Source: an uncultured Anaerolineae bacterium (GTDB lineage Bacteria; Chloroflexota; Anaerolineae; Aggregatilineales; Phototrophicaceae). Taken from it: a stretch of DNA of 64,000 bases. The stretch's first letter is position 1, and every line of letters begins with the position of its first letter. The stretch lies in NCBI GenBank assembly GCA_937995825.1, contig CALKJO010000003.1:248001-312000 (forward strand). The letters run 5' to 3'. Below, piece by piece: positions 48,187 through 55,738 of this stretch. Made by a program: the position numbers and the translations under genes. Under the pieces are notes generated by a model. It was not told the origin of the DNA. It ran no database searches and saw nothing but the letters and a program-made list of their open reading frames with translations.

Positions 48187-49575
48187 CTAACCCGCATCCA
48201 TGGTTGAAGCCGATTTGAACGCGATGGTTCCGCTGCGCCCAGCTAACAGCGAGACATCTTCCACATATACATCGTACTCATGCCCGGATGCATAGAAACG
48301 CACGTTCAAAATCGACTTCGGACGCTGACTTTCGGGGATGAGCGTGAACAGATTCCCACTGTCATAAGTATACCAAGCATTCTCGTTGATATTCTGATGA
48401 TCCTGAGTGCAGCTGTCGCAGCGCAGCGGATATTCAAACTGTGTGCTGGGCATTACATAAAAGCCGTGATACCACGAGATGGCGCGTTCACCAGACGTGG
48501 GGATGTAATCCATCCTAAGGGTGAACGGACATTCGCTCCCTTGACTCCCGCACGTCCCAAGCGACTGACTGACCACTTTGAAAGTCACGCGCCAGATCAA
48601 AGAGTCGTACATCGACACATCCAGCCCTTCCTGAGCTGTCTGCCCCAGATTTTGAATGCAAAACGTCTCACCATGCGAATTTGCGCCGCCGCCGCGCCAC
48701 ATCCGCATCGCAGAGCGCCCATCGACCTGTTCCAGCCTGTACGCGCCTTCCGGTGGGCTGACTTGCGCACTGCGACAGCGCCAGACCGCATTGCTGAGCG
48801 GCGTGGCGCTTGCCGTCATATCGACGACGTTATCGCTGGAGAAACCATCGGTCACGATCAAGTCCTGATAGCCCGCGCTGAACACCATCTGCGCGCTGGC
48901 ATGATCGAACAGCGCGCGCTGACCATCCAGCACAGCAAAGGACTGCCGATCCGGTGTCGTAATCGAAGCCATTCCGCGCAAGCTGATCACCTGGGTCTGA
49001 TCGGCGGTAGCGCTGAGATTGTACCGCCCCCCTGGACTCAAACGGATGACCATCCCCTGTTCGGTTTCAAGGCTGAGCAGCAGATCACGCTCCAGTCGAT
49101 CCCCAACATTGACCATCAGATCACCGCTGACCCCACCCAGCTCGATCACATAGCGCTCAGCGCTCCAGTTAAAGCGCGGACGCTCCACCCGTTCCAGATC
49201 GAGCGAGCTTCGGCTTCGAAGAGTGACCGAGGCGATCAACCGATTACTCTCATAGCGGTCGATAAAGGAGATAGTTGCTTGTGACAGCGCATCCGTGCTG
49301 ATGACCGCGCGATTATAAATCTCGCGTCCGCGCCGCACGACCTGCTCGATCAGGTCAGCTTCAGTTAGCCCAGCCGTTCCCCGCGATACAACCAACAGCG
49401 ACGACATGGGAACCCGCGATTGAAAGAAGAAGTAATGAAGCCCCAGCGTCGCAAATAAGCACAGCACGCAAAAAACGGCGAATGATAACAGCAGCACTCC
49501 CCATGCAAACTGCTGACTGCGGTATTGAGCTGTCATCGGGGGCGCTGATAGAAATCCACCAGTAAGATCAGTCAC
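48187..49575 (-). CDS. FecR-like single-pass membrane protein
   Basis: The 462-residue protein has a short cytosolic start, one membrane helix (about 25-52) and a large beta-rich outside part. The middle region (about 170-260) reads like a FecR domain, with repeated strands around IRLSPGGRYNLSA and RQSFAVLDGQRALF. The C-terminal 180 residues have a jelly-roll look, with paired Cys at TCGSQGSEC and RCDSC. There is no sigma factor beside it, so a classic FecR role is unsupported. Envelope sensing is possible. Confidence 0.6.
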   Translation of the reverse strand: MTDLTGGFLSAPPMTAQYRSQQFAWGVLLLSFAVFCVLCLFATLGLHYFFFQSRVPMSSLLVVSRGTAGLTEADLIEQVVRRGREIYNRAVISTDALSQATISFIDRYESNRLIASVTLRSRSSLDLERVERPRFNWSAERYVIELGGVSGDLMVNVGDRLERDLLLSLETEQGMVIRLSPGGRYNLSATADQTQVISLRGMASITTPDRQSFAVLDGQRALFDHASAQMVFSAGYQDLIVTDGFSSDNVVDMTASATPLSNAVWRCRSAQVSPPEGAYRLEQVDGRSAMRMWRGGGANSHGETFCIQNLGQTAQEGLDVSMYDSLIWRVTFKVVSQSLGTCGSQGSECPFTLRMDYIPTSGERAISWYHGFYVMPSTQFEYPLRCDSCTQDHQNINENAWYTYDSGNLFTLIPESQRPKSILNVRFYASGHEYDVYVEDVSLLAGRSGTIAFKSASTMDAG

Positions 49576-49652
49576 TATCCTAACCTCATTAAATCACGCT
49601 GCGGGTTGAAGATAGGATTATAGCACAGCCGGGTCGAAAGCATCGGAGCGTC

Positions 49653-49681
49653 TCGACGGGTACCACATCGTTCAGTATAAT
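49653..49681 (+). promoter_or_regulatory. Sigma70-type promoter for yebC-ruvC-ruvA
   Basis: TCGACG at 49653-49658 and a perfect TATAAT at 49676-49681 are 17 bp apart. The transcript would start about 35 bp before the yebC ATG. Confidence 0.55.
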
Positions 49682-49721
49682 GTGATCAAAAGAACCATGC
49701 AGTTTTAAGGAACAAAGCGAC

Positions 49722-50477
49722 ATGTCGGGACATAGTAAATGGTCAACCATCAAGCGCAAAAAAGGCGCTGAAGATGCCAAACGCGGCAAGATTTTCACCC
49801 GCCTCGCTCGCGATATTACGATTGCGGCGCGCGAAGGCGGCGGTGATGAAAATGCCAACCCCAGGCTCAAGCTGGCAATTGCAAAAGCAAAAGCCGCCAA
49901 CATGCCTAAGGACAATATCGAGCGGGCGATCAACCGCGGAACAGGAAAACTGATGGATGGCGAGTCGCTTGAAGAGTTCACGCTTGAAGGCTATGGACTC
50001 GACGGCGTCGCCTTCTTGATCGATGTCCTCACGGACAACAAAAACCGGACGCTGAGTGAGGTCAAGCGCATCTTCAATAAGGCAGGGGGCAGTCTGGCGT
50101 CAGCCGGCTCGGTGGCATGGCAGTTCGAGCAGAAAGGCGCCATTGTCTTAGCGGGCGACAATCTGGACTTCGATGAAGTCTTCATGGTCGCTGCGGAAGC
50201 CGGCGCTGACGATGTGGCGAATGACGACGGCACGATCACTGTGTTCACGCCGCGCGAGCAGTTTGCCGCGGTAGAAGCCGCGCTGACCGCTGCTGGCTAC
50301 ACTGTGGACGAGTCCCAATTGCGCTGGATTGCCAAAAACGAGACAGAAGTCCCGATTGAGAAGGCGGTCGCCAACATGAAAATCATGAATGACATCGAAG
50401 AACTCGATGATGTCCAAAGCGTCGCGTCCAATCTCGCTATCAGCGACGATGTCATCGCCGCTTTTGAGACGGCATGA
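49722..50477 (+). CDS. yebC: YebC/PmpR family protein
   Basis: This 251-residue protein starts with the family hallmark MSGHSKWSTIKRKKGAEDAK and has the AREGGGDENANPRL block. YebC proteins were described as transcription regulators; more recent work links some members to relief of ribosome stalling, as with mitochondrial TACO1. It overlaps ruvC by 4 bp; the yebC-ruvC-ruvA order is common across bacteria. Confidence 0.96.
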   Translation: MSGHSKWSTIKRKKGAEDAKRGKIFTRLARDITIAAREGGGDENANPRLKLAIAKAKAANMPKDNIERAINRGTGKLMDGESLEEFTLEGYGLDGVAFLIDVLTDNKNRTLSEVKRIFNKAGGSLASAGSVAWQFEQKGAIVLAGDNLDFDEVFMVAAEAGADDVANDDGTITVFTPREQFAAVEAALTAAGYTVDESQLRWIAKNETEVPIEKAVANMKIMNDIEELDDVQSVASNLAISDDVIAAFETA

Positions 50478-50974
50478 TGCAGTCACTGGGAATCGATCCG
50501 GGAACAGCAACCGTTGGCTACGGGATCGTGCGCGAATGCGATGACAGGACGCTTGAGGCGGTCGATTATGGGGCGATTGTCACCTCTCCTGCTCTGCCCA
50601 CATGGGAACGACTCAAGCTGATCTATGACTCCGTCTGCGCCTTGATCGACCGCCATCAGCCGGATCGCGCCGCCGTTGAGGAGCTGCTCTTCGGAAAAAA
50701 TGTCACTACTGCGATCAGCGTCGCGCAGGGGCGCGGTGTTATCCTGCTCGCGCTGACGCAGAAGCGCATCCATATCCGTGAATACAAGCCGAACTTCGTC
50801 AAGCAGTCGGTCAGTGGTTATGGGAACGCCAAAAAAACGCAGATTCAGGAAATGGTGCGGTTGCTGCTGGCCCTCGACGCGCTTCCCCAACCGGATGATG
50901 CTGCTGACGCGCTGGCGGTCGCTATCACCGATCTGTACAACGCGCACGTCGACAGCCTTCTGGACGAGAACTAG
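50474..50974 (+). CDS. ruvC: Holliday junction resolvase RuvC
   Basis: The 166-residue endonuclease cuts Holliday junctions. Catalytic acidic residues are visible in LGIDPGTATVGYG, AAVEELLFGKN and PDDAADALAVAI. The ATG overlaps the yebC stop codon (ATGATG, so two starts three bases apart are possible). ruvA follows after one base. Confidence 0.96.
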   Translation: MMQSLGIDPGTATVGYGIVRECDDRTLEAVDYGAIVTSPALPTWERLKLIYDSVCALIDRHQPDRAAVEELLFGKNVTTAISVAQGRGVILLALTQKRIHIREYKPNFVKQSVSGYGNAKKTQIQEMVRLLLALDALPQPDDAADALAVAITDLYNAHVDSLLDEN

Positions 50975-50975
50975 C

Positions 50976-51551
50976 ATGATCGCGAGCATTCAGGGAAGGC
51001 TGACTTTCATCGGCGCGGATTACGTCGTGGTCACAGTCGGCGGAATTGGGTACAAGGTCTTTATTCCGCACGGCGCGGTCAATGCGCTGATCGGCGATGA
51101 CATCCTGCTGCATACGTCGATGGTGGTTCGGGAGGATGCGCTGCTGTTATTTGGCTTTCCTTCAGTCACCGAGCGCGATCTGTTCGAAATGCTGATCACC
51201 ATCAGCGGGATCGGACCCAAAACGGGACTTGCTATCCTCAGCACGCTGAGCATCGACCACCTGCGCAATGCCGCCGCGACCGGACAGCCCGAAATCCTGG
51301 CGCGCGTGCCAGGAATCGGCAAGAAGACAGCGGAAAAGATCATGCTGGAGTTGAAAGATAAGCTCAAGAGCGCTGATGGCTTGATCGCTTCGGGCGCGCC
51401 ATTCGAGGACATTAATAAAGAAGTGATCGATGCTCTGACTTCGCTTGGCTACAGCCTGGCGGAGGCGCAGGCAGCGATCAGCACGCTGCCTAAAGATGCG
51501 CCAAAAGATTTTCATGAGCGCCTGCGTCTCACCCTTCAATACTTTGTATAG
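50976..51551 (+). CDS. ruvA: Holliday junction DNA-binding protein RuvA
   Basis: The 191-residue protein binds the four-way junction and recruits RuvB. It starts MIASIQGRLTFIG and has two helix-hairpin-helix motifs (ISGIGPKTGLAIL and VPGIGKKTAEKIM), followed by the C-terminal RuvB-contact domain with EVIDALTSLGYSLAEAQAAI. The ATG at 50976 is one base past the ruvC stop. Confidence 0.96.
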   Translation: MIASIQGRLTFIGADYVVVTVGGIGYKVFIPHGAVNALIGDDILLHTSMVVREDALLLFGFPSVTERDLFEMLITISGIGPKTGLAILSTLSIDHLRNAAATGQPEILARVPGIGKKTAEKIMLELKDKLKSADGLIASGAPFEDINKEVIDALTSLGYSLAEAQAAISTLPKDAPKDFHERLRLTLQYFV

Positions 51552-51562
51552 GGATAATATCG

Positions 51563-52306
51563 GTGACCGAAAATCTGATCGGCAGGCGCGTCGATCTGCT
51601 GGACAAGGGCTTTATTGAACTGGTCGATCTGATGCCGCACCCTGCATCGGGCATTCGCGGTGATCTGGCGATTGTGAACGCGGCGCGCGTCAGCTTTTTG
51701 GGCGAAAGCAAGGGCGACGAGGCGGACAAAAAGCTGCTCTTCTACCTGATGCGCAATCACCATTCTTCGCCATTTGAGATGGTGGAATTCAAATTTCGAC
51801 TGCGCGCGCCAGTGATCACTTACTGGCAGTGGATTCGCCACCGGACATTTCATTATCAGTCCGCCAATGCGCAGTCCGGGCGCTATACGCCATTTAAAGA
51901 AGATGATTTCTACGTGCCGTCGGTCTGGCGCAGGCAGTCGACAAGCAATAAACAGGCAAGCGAAGGCGAACTCGACCCCGAAGCAACCGCTAAGCTGACC
52001 GATCAGCTTGCGTCCTTTTACAAACAGGCGCACGCCCTCTATCAAGCAGCGCTGGACATGGGTGTTTCAAAGGAAATGGCGCGTTTATTTCTGCCCGGTT
52101 TCAGCGTCTACTACACCTGGGTGGTGAAGGTGGATGCCTGGAATCTGATCAACTTCCTGCGGCTGCGCATGGCGAACGACGCGCAGTACGAAATCCGCGT
52201 CTATGCAAAAGCGATCTATCACGACTTTTTCAAGCCCGCCCTACCGTGGACGGCTGAAGCCTGCGAACAATATCTGTTTGATCAGAGCATCGACCTCAAT
52301 CCGTGA
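51563..52306 (+). CDS. thyX: Flavin-dependent thymidylate synthase
   Basis: This 247-residue FAD enzyme makes dTMP from dUMP using methylene-tetrahydrofolate and NADPH. It has the HSSPFEMVEFKF block and RHR at 92-94. The classical RHRx7S signature is RHRTFHYQSANAQSGRY here, with ten residues between RHR and the Ser before GRY, so the loop is three residues longer. GTG is the start. It ends at a TGATCA shared with the convergent lipoprotein gene. Confidence 0.93.
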   Translation: MTENLIGRRVDLLDKGFIELVDLMPHPASGIRGDLAIVNAARVSFLGESKGDEADKKLLFYLMRNHHSSPFEMVEFKFRLRAPVITYWQWIRHRTFHYQSANAQSGRYTPFKEDDFYVPSVWRRQSTSNKQASEGELDPEATAKLTDQLASFYKQAHALYQAALDMGVSKEMARLFLPGFSVYYTWVVKVDAWNLINFLRLRMANDAQYEIRVYAKAIYHDFFKPALPWTAEACEQYLFDQSIDLNP

Positions 52307-52846
52307 TCACGGCTCCAGAAAAGTGCCGATCATGACGCTGCCAATCGGCTGGCAAAGCTGCTCACGGCTGTCGTTCATCGGAAAAACTTCCCAGGTATAA
52401 AGCTCCGTCTGCGTGAGCAGATTTTCGGGGAACGCAAACACATCTTCAGGAGTATCCGCTTCGAAGATGATTGCGCCAGACGAATCATACAGTCTGACTC
52501 GGTAAAGGCTGGCAGATGGAATACGCGTCCAATAAACCTCAGCATTTCCGTTGACAATAAATATGGTGCTGCTCTGTTCAAGGTTCGGCGCAAAGCCATT
52601 ACATAGGCGCGGAACATTAGTGGCATCGCGGCTCAATGGCACGAAGTCGATTGTCGGCGTCGGCACAACAGGCGTCCATGATGGCGGAAGCGTGCGGCGT
52701 GTGAGCGGGGTTGGCGTTGGCTGCGGTGTCTGCGTCGGTGCGCGGGTGACAGTTGCCTGGGGGACGGAGGTTGGCGTAGATGACTGTTGGGCGCACGCTG
52801 CTAGCAAGATCACGCTTATCAGTGTGAACAATTTCCGTCGCATCAT
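52307..52846 (-). CDS. Putative lipoprotein with Pro/Thr-rich stalk
   Basis: The predicted 179-residue protein has a basic start, a hydrophobic segment and a lipobox LLAAC, so it should be lipid-modified at that Cys. A Thr/Pro-rich stalk (about 20-65) leads to a small beta-rich outer domain with two Cys. The ATG-ATG start at 52846/52843 follows AGGGG closely. No family was recognised. It follows the small membrane protein gene by seven bases. Confidence 0.7.
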   Translation of the reverse strand: MMRRKLFTLISVILLAACAQQSSTPTSVPQATVTRAPTQTPQPTPTPLTRRTLPPSWTPVVPTPTIDFVPLSRDATNVPRLCNGFAPNLEQSSTIFIVNGNAEVYWTRIPSASLYRVRLYDSSGAIIFEADTPEDVFAFPENLLTQTELYTWEVFPMNDSREQLCQPIGSVMIGTFLEP

Positions 52847-52853
52847 CCCCTCA

Positions 52854-53252
52854 TCACACTTCAAAGACTGCGGTGAGCAAACCATACACGGTCAGCGCCA
52901 AGACATAGACGATCAATCCCGCGCCCAATACCAGGTAATATGCCGCGAACCGACTCGGCTGAGGCGTCTCCCCCGCTATCCCGACAACCAAGCGCCAGCC
53001 AAGAGCATACACCGCAATTCCAACCGCCGTCGCGATCCATGCGGGGACGATCACCGTAGCTGGATCATAGAAATTGTTGAGATAGATCAAGTCGATCAGC
53101 GGACGGATGGTCAAAGTCGCTGCCAGCGCGATCACCGCGCAGACCAGAATCCGCCCGATCCGCGAGAGCTGGAATGTCCACCGGATCATCCCATCGATCC
53201 AGTGGGACAGCGGCGTTTGACGGGCTGCTGGCGCAGCGGGCTTCTTCGTCAC
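52854..53252 (-). CDS. Small membrane protein of unknown function
   Basis: The 132-residue protein has a cytosolic N-terminus and three membrane helices (about 35-58, 68-92 and 103-128). The ATG overlaps the stop codon of the truncated globin gene by 4 bp, so the two are coupled. It bears no known motif. A shared role with the globin is possible but not testable from sequence. Confidence 0.65.
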   Translation of the reverse strand: MTKKPAAPAARQTPLSHWIDGMIRWTFQLSRIGRILVCAVIALAATLTIRPLIDLIYLNNFYDPATVIVPAWIATAVGIAVYALGWRLVVGIAGETPQPSRFAAYYLVLGAGLIVYVLALTVYGLLTAVFEV

Positions 53253-53650
53253 GACTGCTCCACCTGACTCCGCCCGATATCGACGTTGATCATGAACGCA
53301 GAAGCGCGCTCAAAGTAGGCTCGCATCTGCGCGCGCGCAGGTTCAAGGATACCAACTGCATCAATAGCATCCAGCATATGACCCAGCCAGCGCTCCCGCG
53401 CCTCCCTATCAATCGGAAAGGAGTGGTGGCGCATCCGCAGGCGCGGATGTCCGCGCTCAGCCGCGTAGAGCGCTGGTCCGCCGAAATACTGCATCAAAAA
53501 CAGGAACTGATAGCGCTTTCCCGGCTCCAGATCGGCTGGAAACATCGGTCGCAGGACCTCATCCTGCTCAACGCGCGCGTAAAAAGCATCCACCAGCTGC
53601 CTGAAGGTGGACTCGCCGCCAACCATGTCGAAAATTGTCGCTTCTGTCAT
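53249..53650 (-). CDS. Group II truncated hemoglobin (GlbO-like)
   Basis: The 133-residue protein follows the two-on-two globin fold of the GlbO group. It has the FYARV segment with the B10 Tyr, YFGGPALYAAERGHPRLRMR with the following proximal His, and ARERWLGHMLDAID with the G8 Trp. GlbO proteins bind oxygen and may handle NO or peroxide. The start is an ATG about 90 bp from the divergent PstS-like gene. It is the first gene of a three-gene minus-strand run. Confidence 0.9.
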   Translation of the reverse strand: MTEATIFDMVGGESTFRQLVDAFYARVEQDEVLRPMFPADLEPGKRYQFLFLMQYFGGPALYAAERGHPRLRMRHHSFPIDREARERWLGHMLDAIDAVGILEPARAQMRAYFERASAFMINVDIGRSQVEQS

Positions 53651-53666
53651 CAGCCCAAACTTAATC

Positions 53667-53696
53667 TAGACAACCACCTCATCGCGTTCGTACAAT
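53667..53696 (+). promoter_or_regulatory. Promoter for the PstS-like gene
   Basis: TAGACA at 53667-53672 and TACAAT at 53691-53696 are 18 bp apart, with a GAGGAG ribosome site at 53726-53731 before the ATG at 53740. Confidence 0.5.
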
Positions 53697-53739
53697 GAAT
53701 ATCCATTATACGCCATCTCTTGCATGAGGAGCATCCACA

Positions 53740-55725
53740 ATGATGAGATTGCAGCGCCGCATCGGTCTGCTGCTGCTAACTGCGCTGATCGCCGCCCCAA
53801 CAGCCCTATTTGCTCAGGACGACGGCATCAATATCGTGGGTTCAGCAGTCATGCAGCCGGTTATGAACGCCCTGATCGACGCCAGCGGCGCGCAGCCAGC
53901 ATTGGATAGCACAATTTCCAGCACTGGGACAAGCACAGGCATTAACCTGTTCTGTCTGGGTCAGGCGGACATTGCCATGACAACCCGCGCAATGGACGCA
54001 GGCGAAGCGAGTGCCTGCGCAGGCGTCGGTGTGGAATTCATTGAGCTGCTCACGGGCTACAACACGGTCGCGTTTATCGGTCACCCCGAAGATACACTCG
54101 CAGAATGTCTGACCATCGGTCAGCTTCGGACGATATTCGCGCCAAGTTCCAGCGAACAGATTGTCAACTGGACACAGATCGGCGCCGACCTGCCTTTCCA
54201 GGATTTGCTTGTCTATCTGCCTGATGCATCCAGCCTCCCGTATAACCTGCTCCCGTCGATTATCAATACCGACGGCATTCGCAGCGACGCTCAGCTTCTC
54301 GACGATGAGGCGGCTGTGATCGAGATGGTCAGCCAGACGCCCGGCGCACTGGGTGTGGTGAGCGTGCAGAGCGCGCAGACAGCAACAGACCGCGTGCGCA
54401 TCAAGGCGGTCAACGCAGGTGAAGCGGGCTGTATCGCGCCTACGTCGGAGAACATCTCCGCCAACTTGTACGGCGGCGCACGTCCGCTCTTTGTCTACGT
54501 CAATCTGGAAAGCCTCGACAAGCCGGGCGTCAGCGAAATTGCAAGCGAACTGGCTGATCCGGCAAACGCCGACCTGATCCTCATTCAGGGTCTGCTTCCA
54601 CCAAACGAAGAGCGCTTCAACCGCAATGCAAATATCCTGGCAGCCCGCCAAACCGGACTCCAATCCAGCGCTGGAGATGTGAGCTTTAGTATCCCGAACA
54701 GCGTCGCGGGTCAAGTCACGATAGGCGGATCGCCGCTCGGACTGCGACTCGTGTCGGACTGGACCTCCGCGTTCGCCAGCCGCTATCCGGCAGTCATCGC
54801 AACCAGTACGCTGACAGGCGAACCGGCAGGCTTCAGGAACCTCTGCTCCGGTCAAGTCGATATGGTCATCGCCTATGAAAATCTGCCTGCGGACGAGATT
54901 GAGAACTGCTCGCTGAACAATATCATCGTCACAACACTTGATCTGGGAAACTACGCGGTCGGCTTGTTCGCCAATGCGCAGAGCAGCTATCTGACGTGCC
55001 TCACCACCGATCAGATTATCGCCGCGTGGAGCGCCAATCCCGCAGGCAGCCCCTCAACTTGGAGCCAGGTCGATGCAGCCTTTCCTGAAGTCCCTGTCAC
55101 GCTGCTTGCACCTAACACAATTGACTTTTACGCCGACATCTTGCTGCAGGGCAGCGAAGCCCCAACCGCGCTGCGAGTCGATGTCCACCAAAACGATGAC
55201 TTCGCCTATCGCGCTGCGGCAGCTGCCAATGTCGAAGGCGCGCTGACCTACATGACGTGGGAGGACTTTCAGGCGACGCTCAACAGCGGTCAGGGGAACA
55301 TCACGCCTGTTGCAGTTGATGCGGGCAGCGGCTGCGTCGCGCCGTCTGAGGACAGCATCGCCGACGGCACGTATGCGCTCTCGCGTCCTCTGAAGCTGCA
55401 CATCAATCGCGCGGCGCTGGCACGTCAAGATGTGCAGGCATTTCTCTGGTATCTCGCCCAAGACGCCAATTACGGCATCATTCAGACGGCTGATCTGGTC
55501 GGACTGCCCATCAGTGCGCTGGCAGGACGACGCGCCGAACTCGAAACGCTGTTTCGCGAAGCCGTCGCCGAAGCTGCAGCTGCAGCAGCGGCTGCCGCCA
55601 GCCCACAGTCCACGCCCGATCCTCAAGCGGAAGTGACGCCAGCGCCAACAAGCGCTGAAGGGACTGTAAATGAAGCCACCCTGATCGCGGAAATGACCGC
55701 CACCGCGCCAGCAAGCGGCGAATAG
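53740..55725 (+). CDS. Secreted protein with two tandem PstS-like substrate-binding domains
   Basis: The 661-residue protein has a signal peptide (to about 25, ending LFAQ) and two copies of a phosphate-binding-protein-like domain (about 28-300 and 330-610). The copies align by eye over STSTGINLFCLGQADIAMTT and TGEPAGFRNLCSGQVDMVIA, then over TIGQLRTIFAPSS and TTDQIIAAWSANP. Each has a Cys in the first of these blocks. A poly-Ala and Pro/Thr-rich tail ends the protein. No Pst transporter genes are adjacent. Phosphate or other anion binding is inferred from the fold only. Confidence 0.85.
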   Translation: MMRLQRRIGLLLLTALIAAPTALFAQDDGINIVGSAVMQPVMNALIDASGAQPALDSTISSTGTSTGINLFCLGQADIAMTTRAMDAGEASACAGVGVEFIELLTGYNTVAFIGHPEDTLAECLTIGQLRTIFAPSSSEQIVNWTQIGADLPFQDLLVYLPDASSLPYNLLPSIINTDGIRSDAQLLDDEAAVIEMVSQTPGALGVVSVQSAQTATDRVRIKAVNAGEAGCIAPTSENISANLYGGARPLFVYVNLESLDKPGVSEIASELADPANADLILIQGLLPPNEERFNRNANILAARQTGLQSSAGDVSFSIPNSVAGQVTIGGSPLGLRLVSDWTSAFASRYPAVIATSTLTGEPAGFRNLCSGQVDMVIAYENLPADEIENCSLNNIIVTTLDLGNYAVGLFANAQSSYLTCLTTDQIIAAWSANPAGSPSTWSQVDAAFPEVPVTLLAPNTIDFYADILLQGSEAPTALRVDVHQNDDFAYRAAAAANVEGALTYMTWEDFQATLNSGQGNITPVAVDAGSGCVAPSEDSIADGTYALSRPLKLHINRAALARQDVQAFLWYLAQDANYGIIQTADLVGLPISALAGRRAELETLFREAVAEAAAAAAAAASPQSTPDPQAEVTPAPTSAEGTVNEATLIAEMTATAPASGE

Positions 55726-55738
55726 CAAGAGCCTGCCC

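Noticed and set aside
48280..49284. A 334-codon + strand frame opposite the FecR-like gene
   Set aside because: No domain or ribosome site, and the opposite strand encodes a plausible membrane protein with a membrane helix.
53842..54855. A 337-codon open frame on the minus strand opposite the PstS-like gene
   Set aside because: It is antisense to a clear exported protein with two domains, has an unlikely Cys/Arg-rich composition and lacks any motif; it results from codon bias of the real gene.
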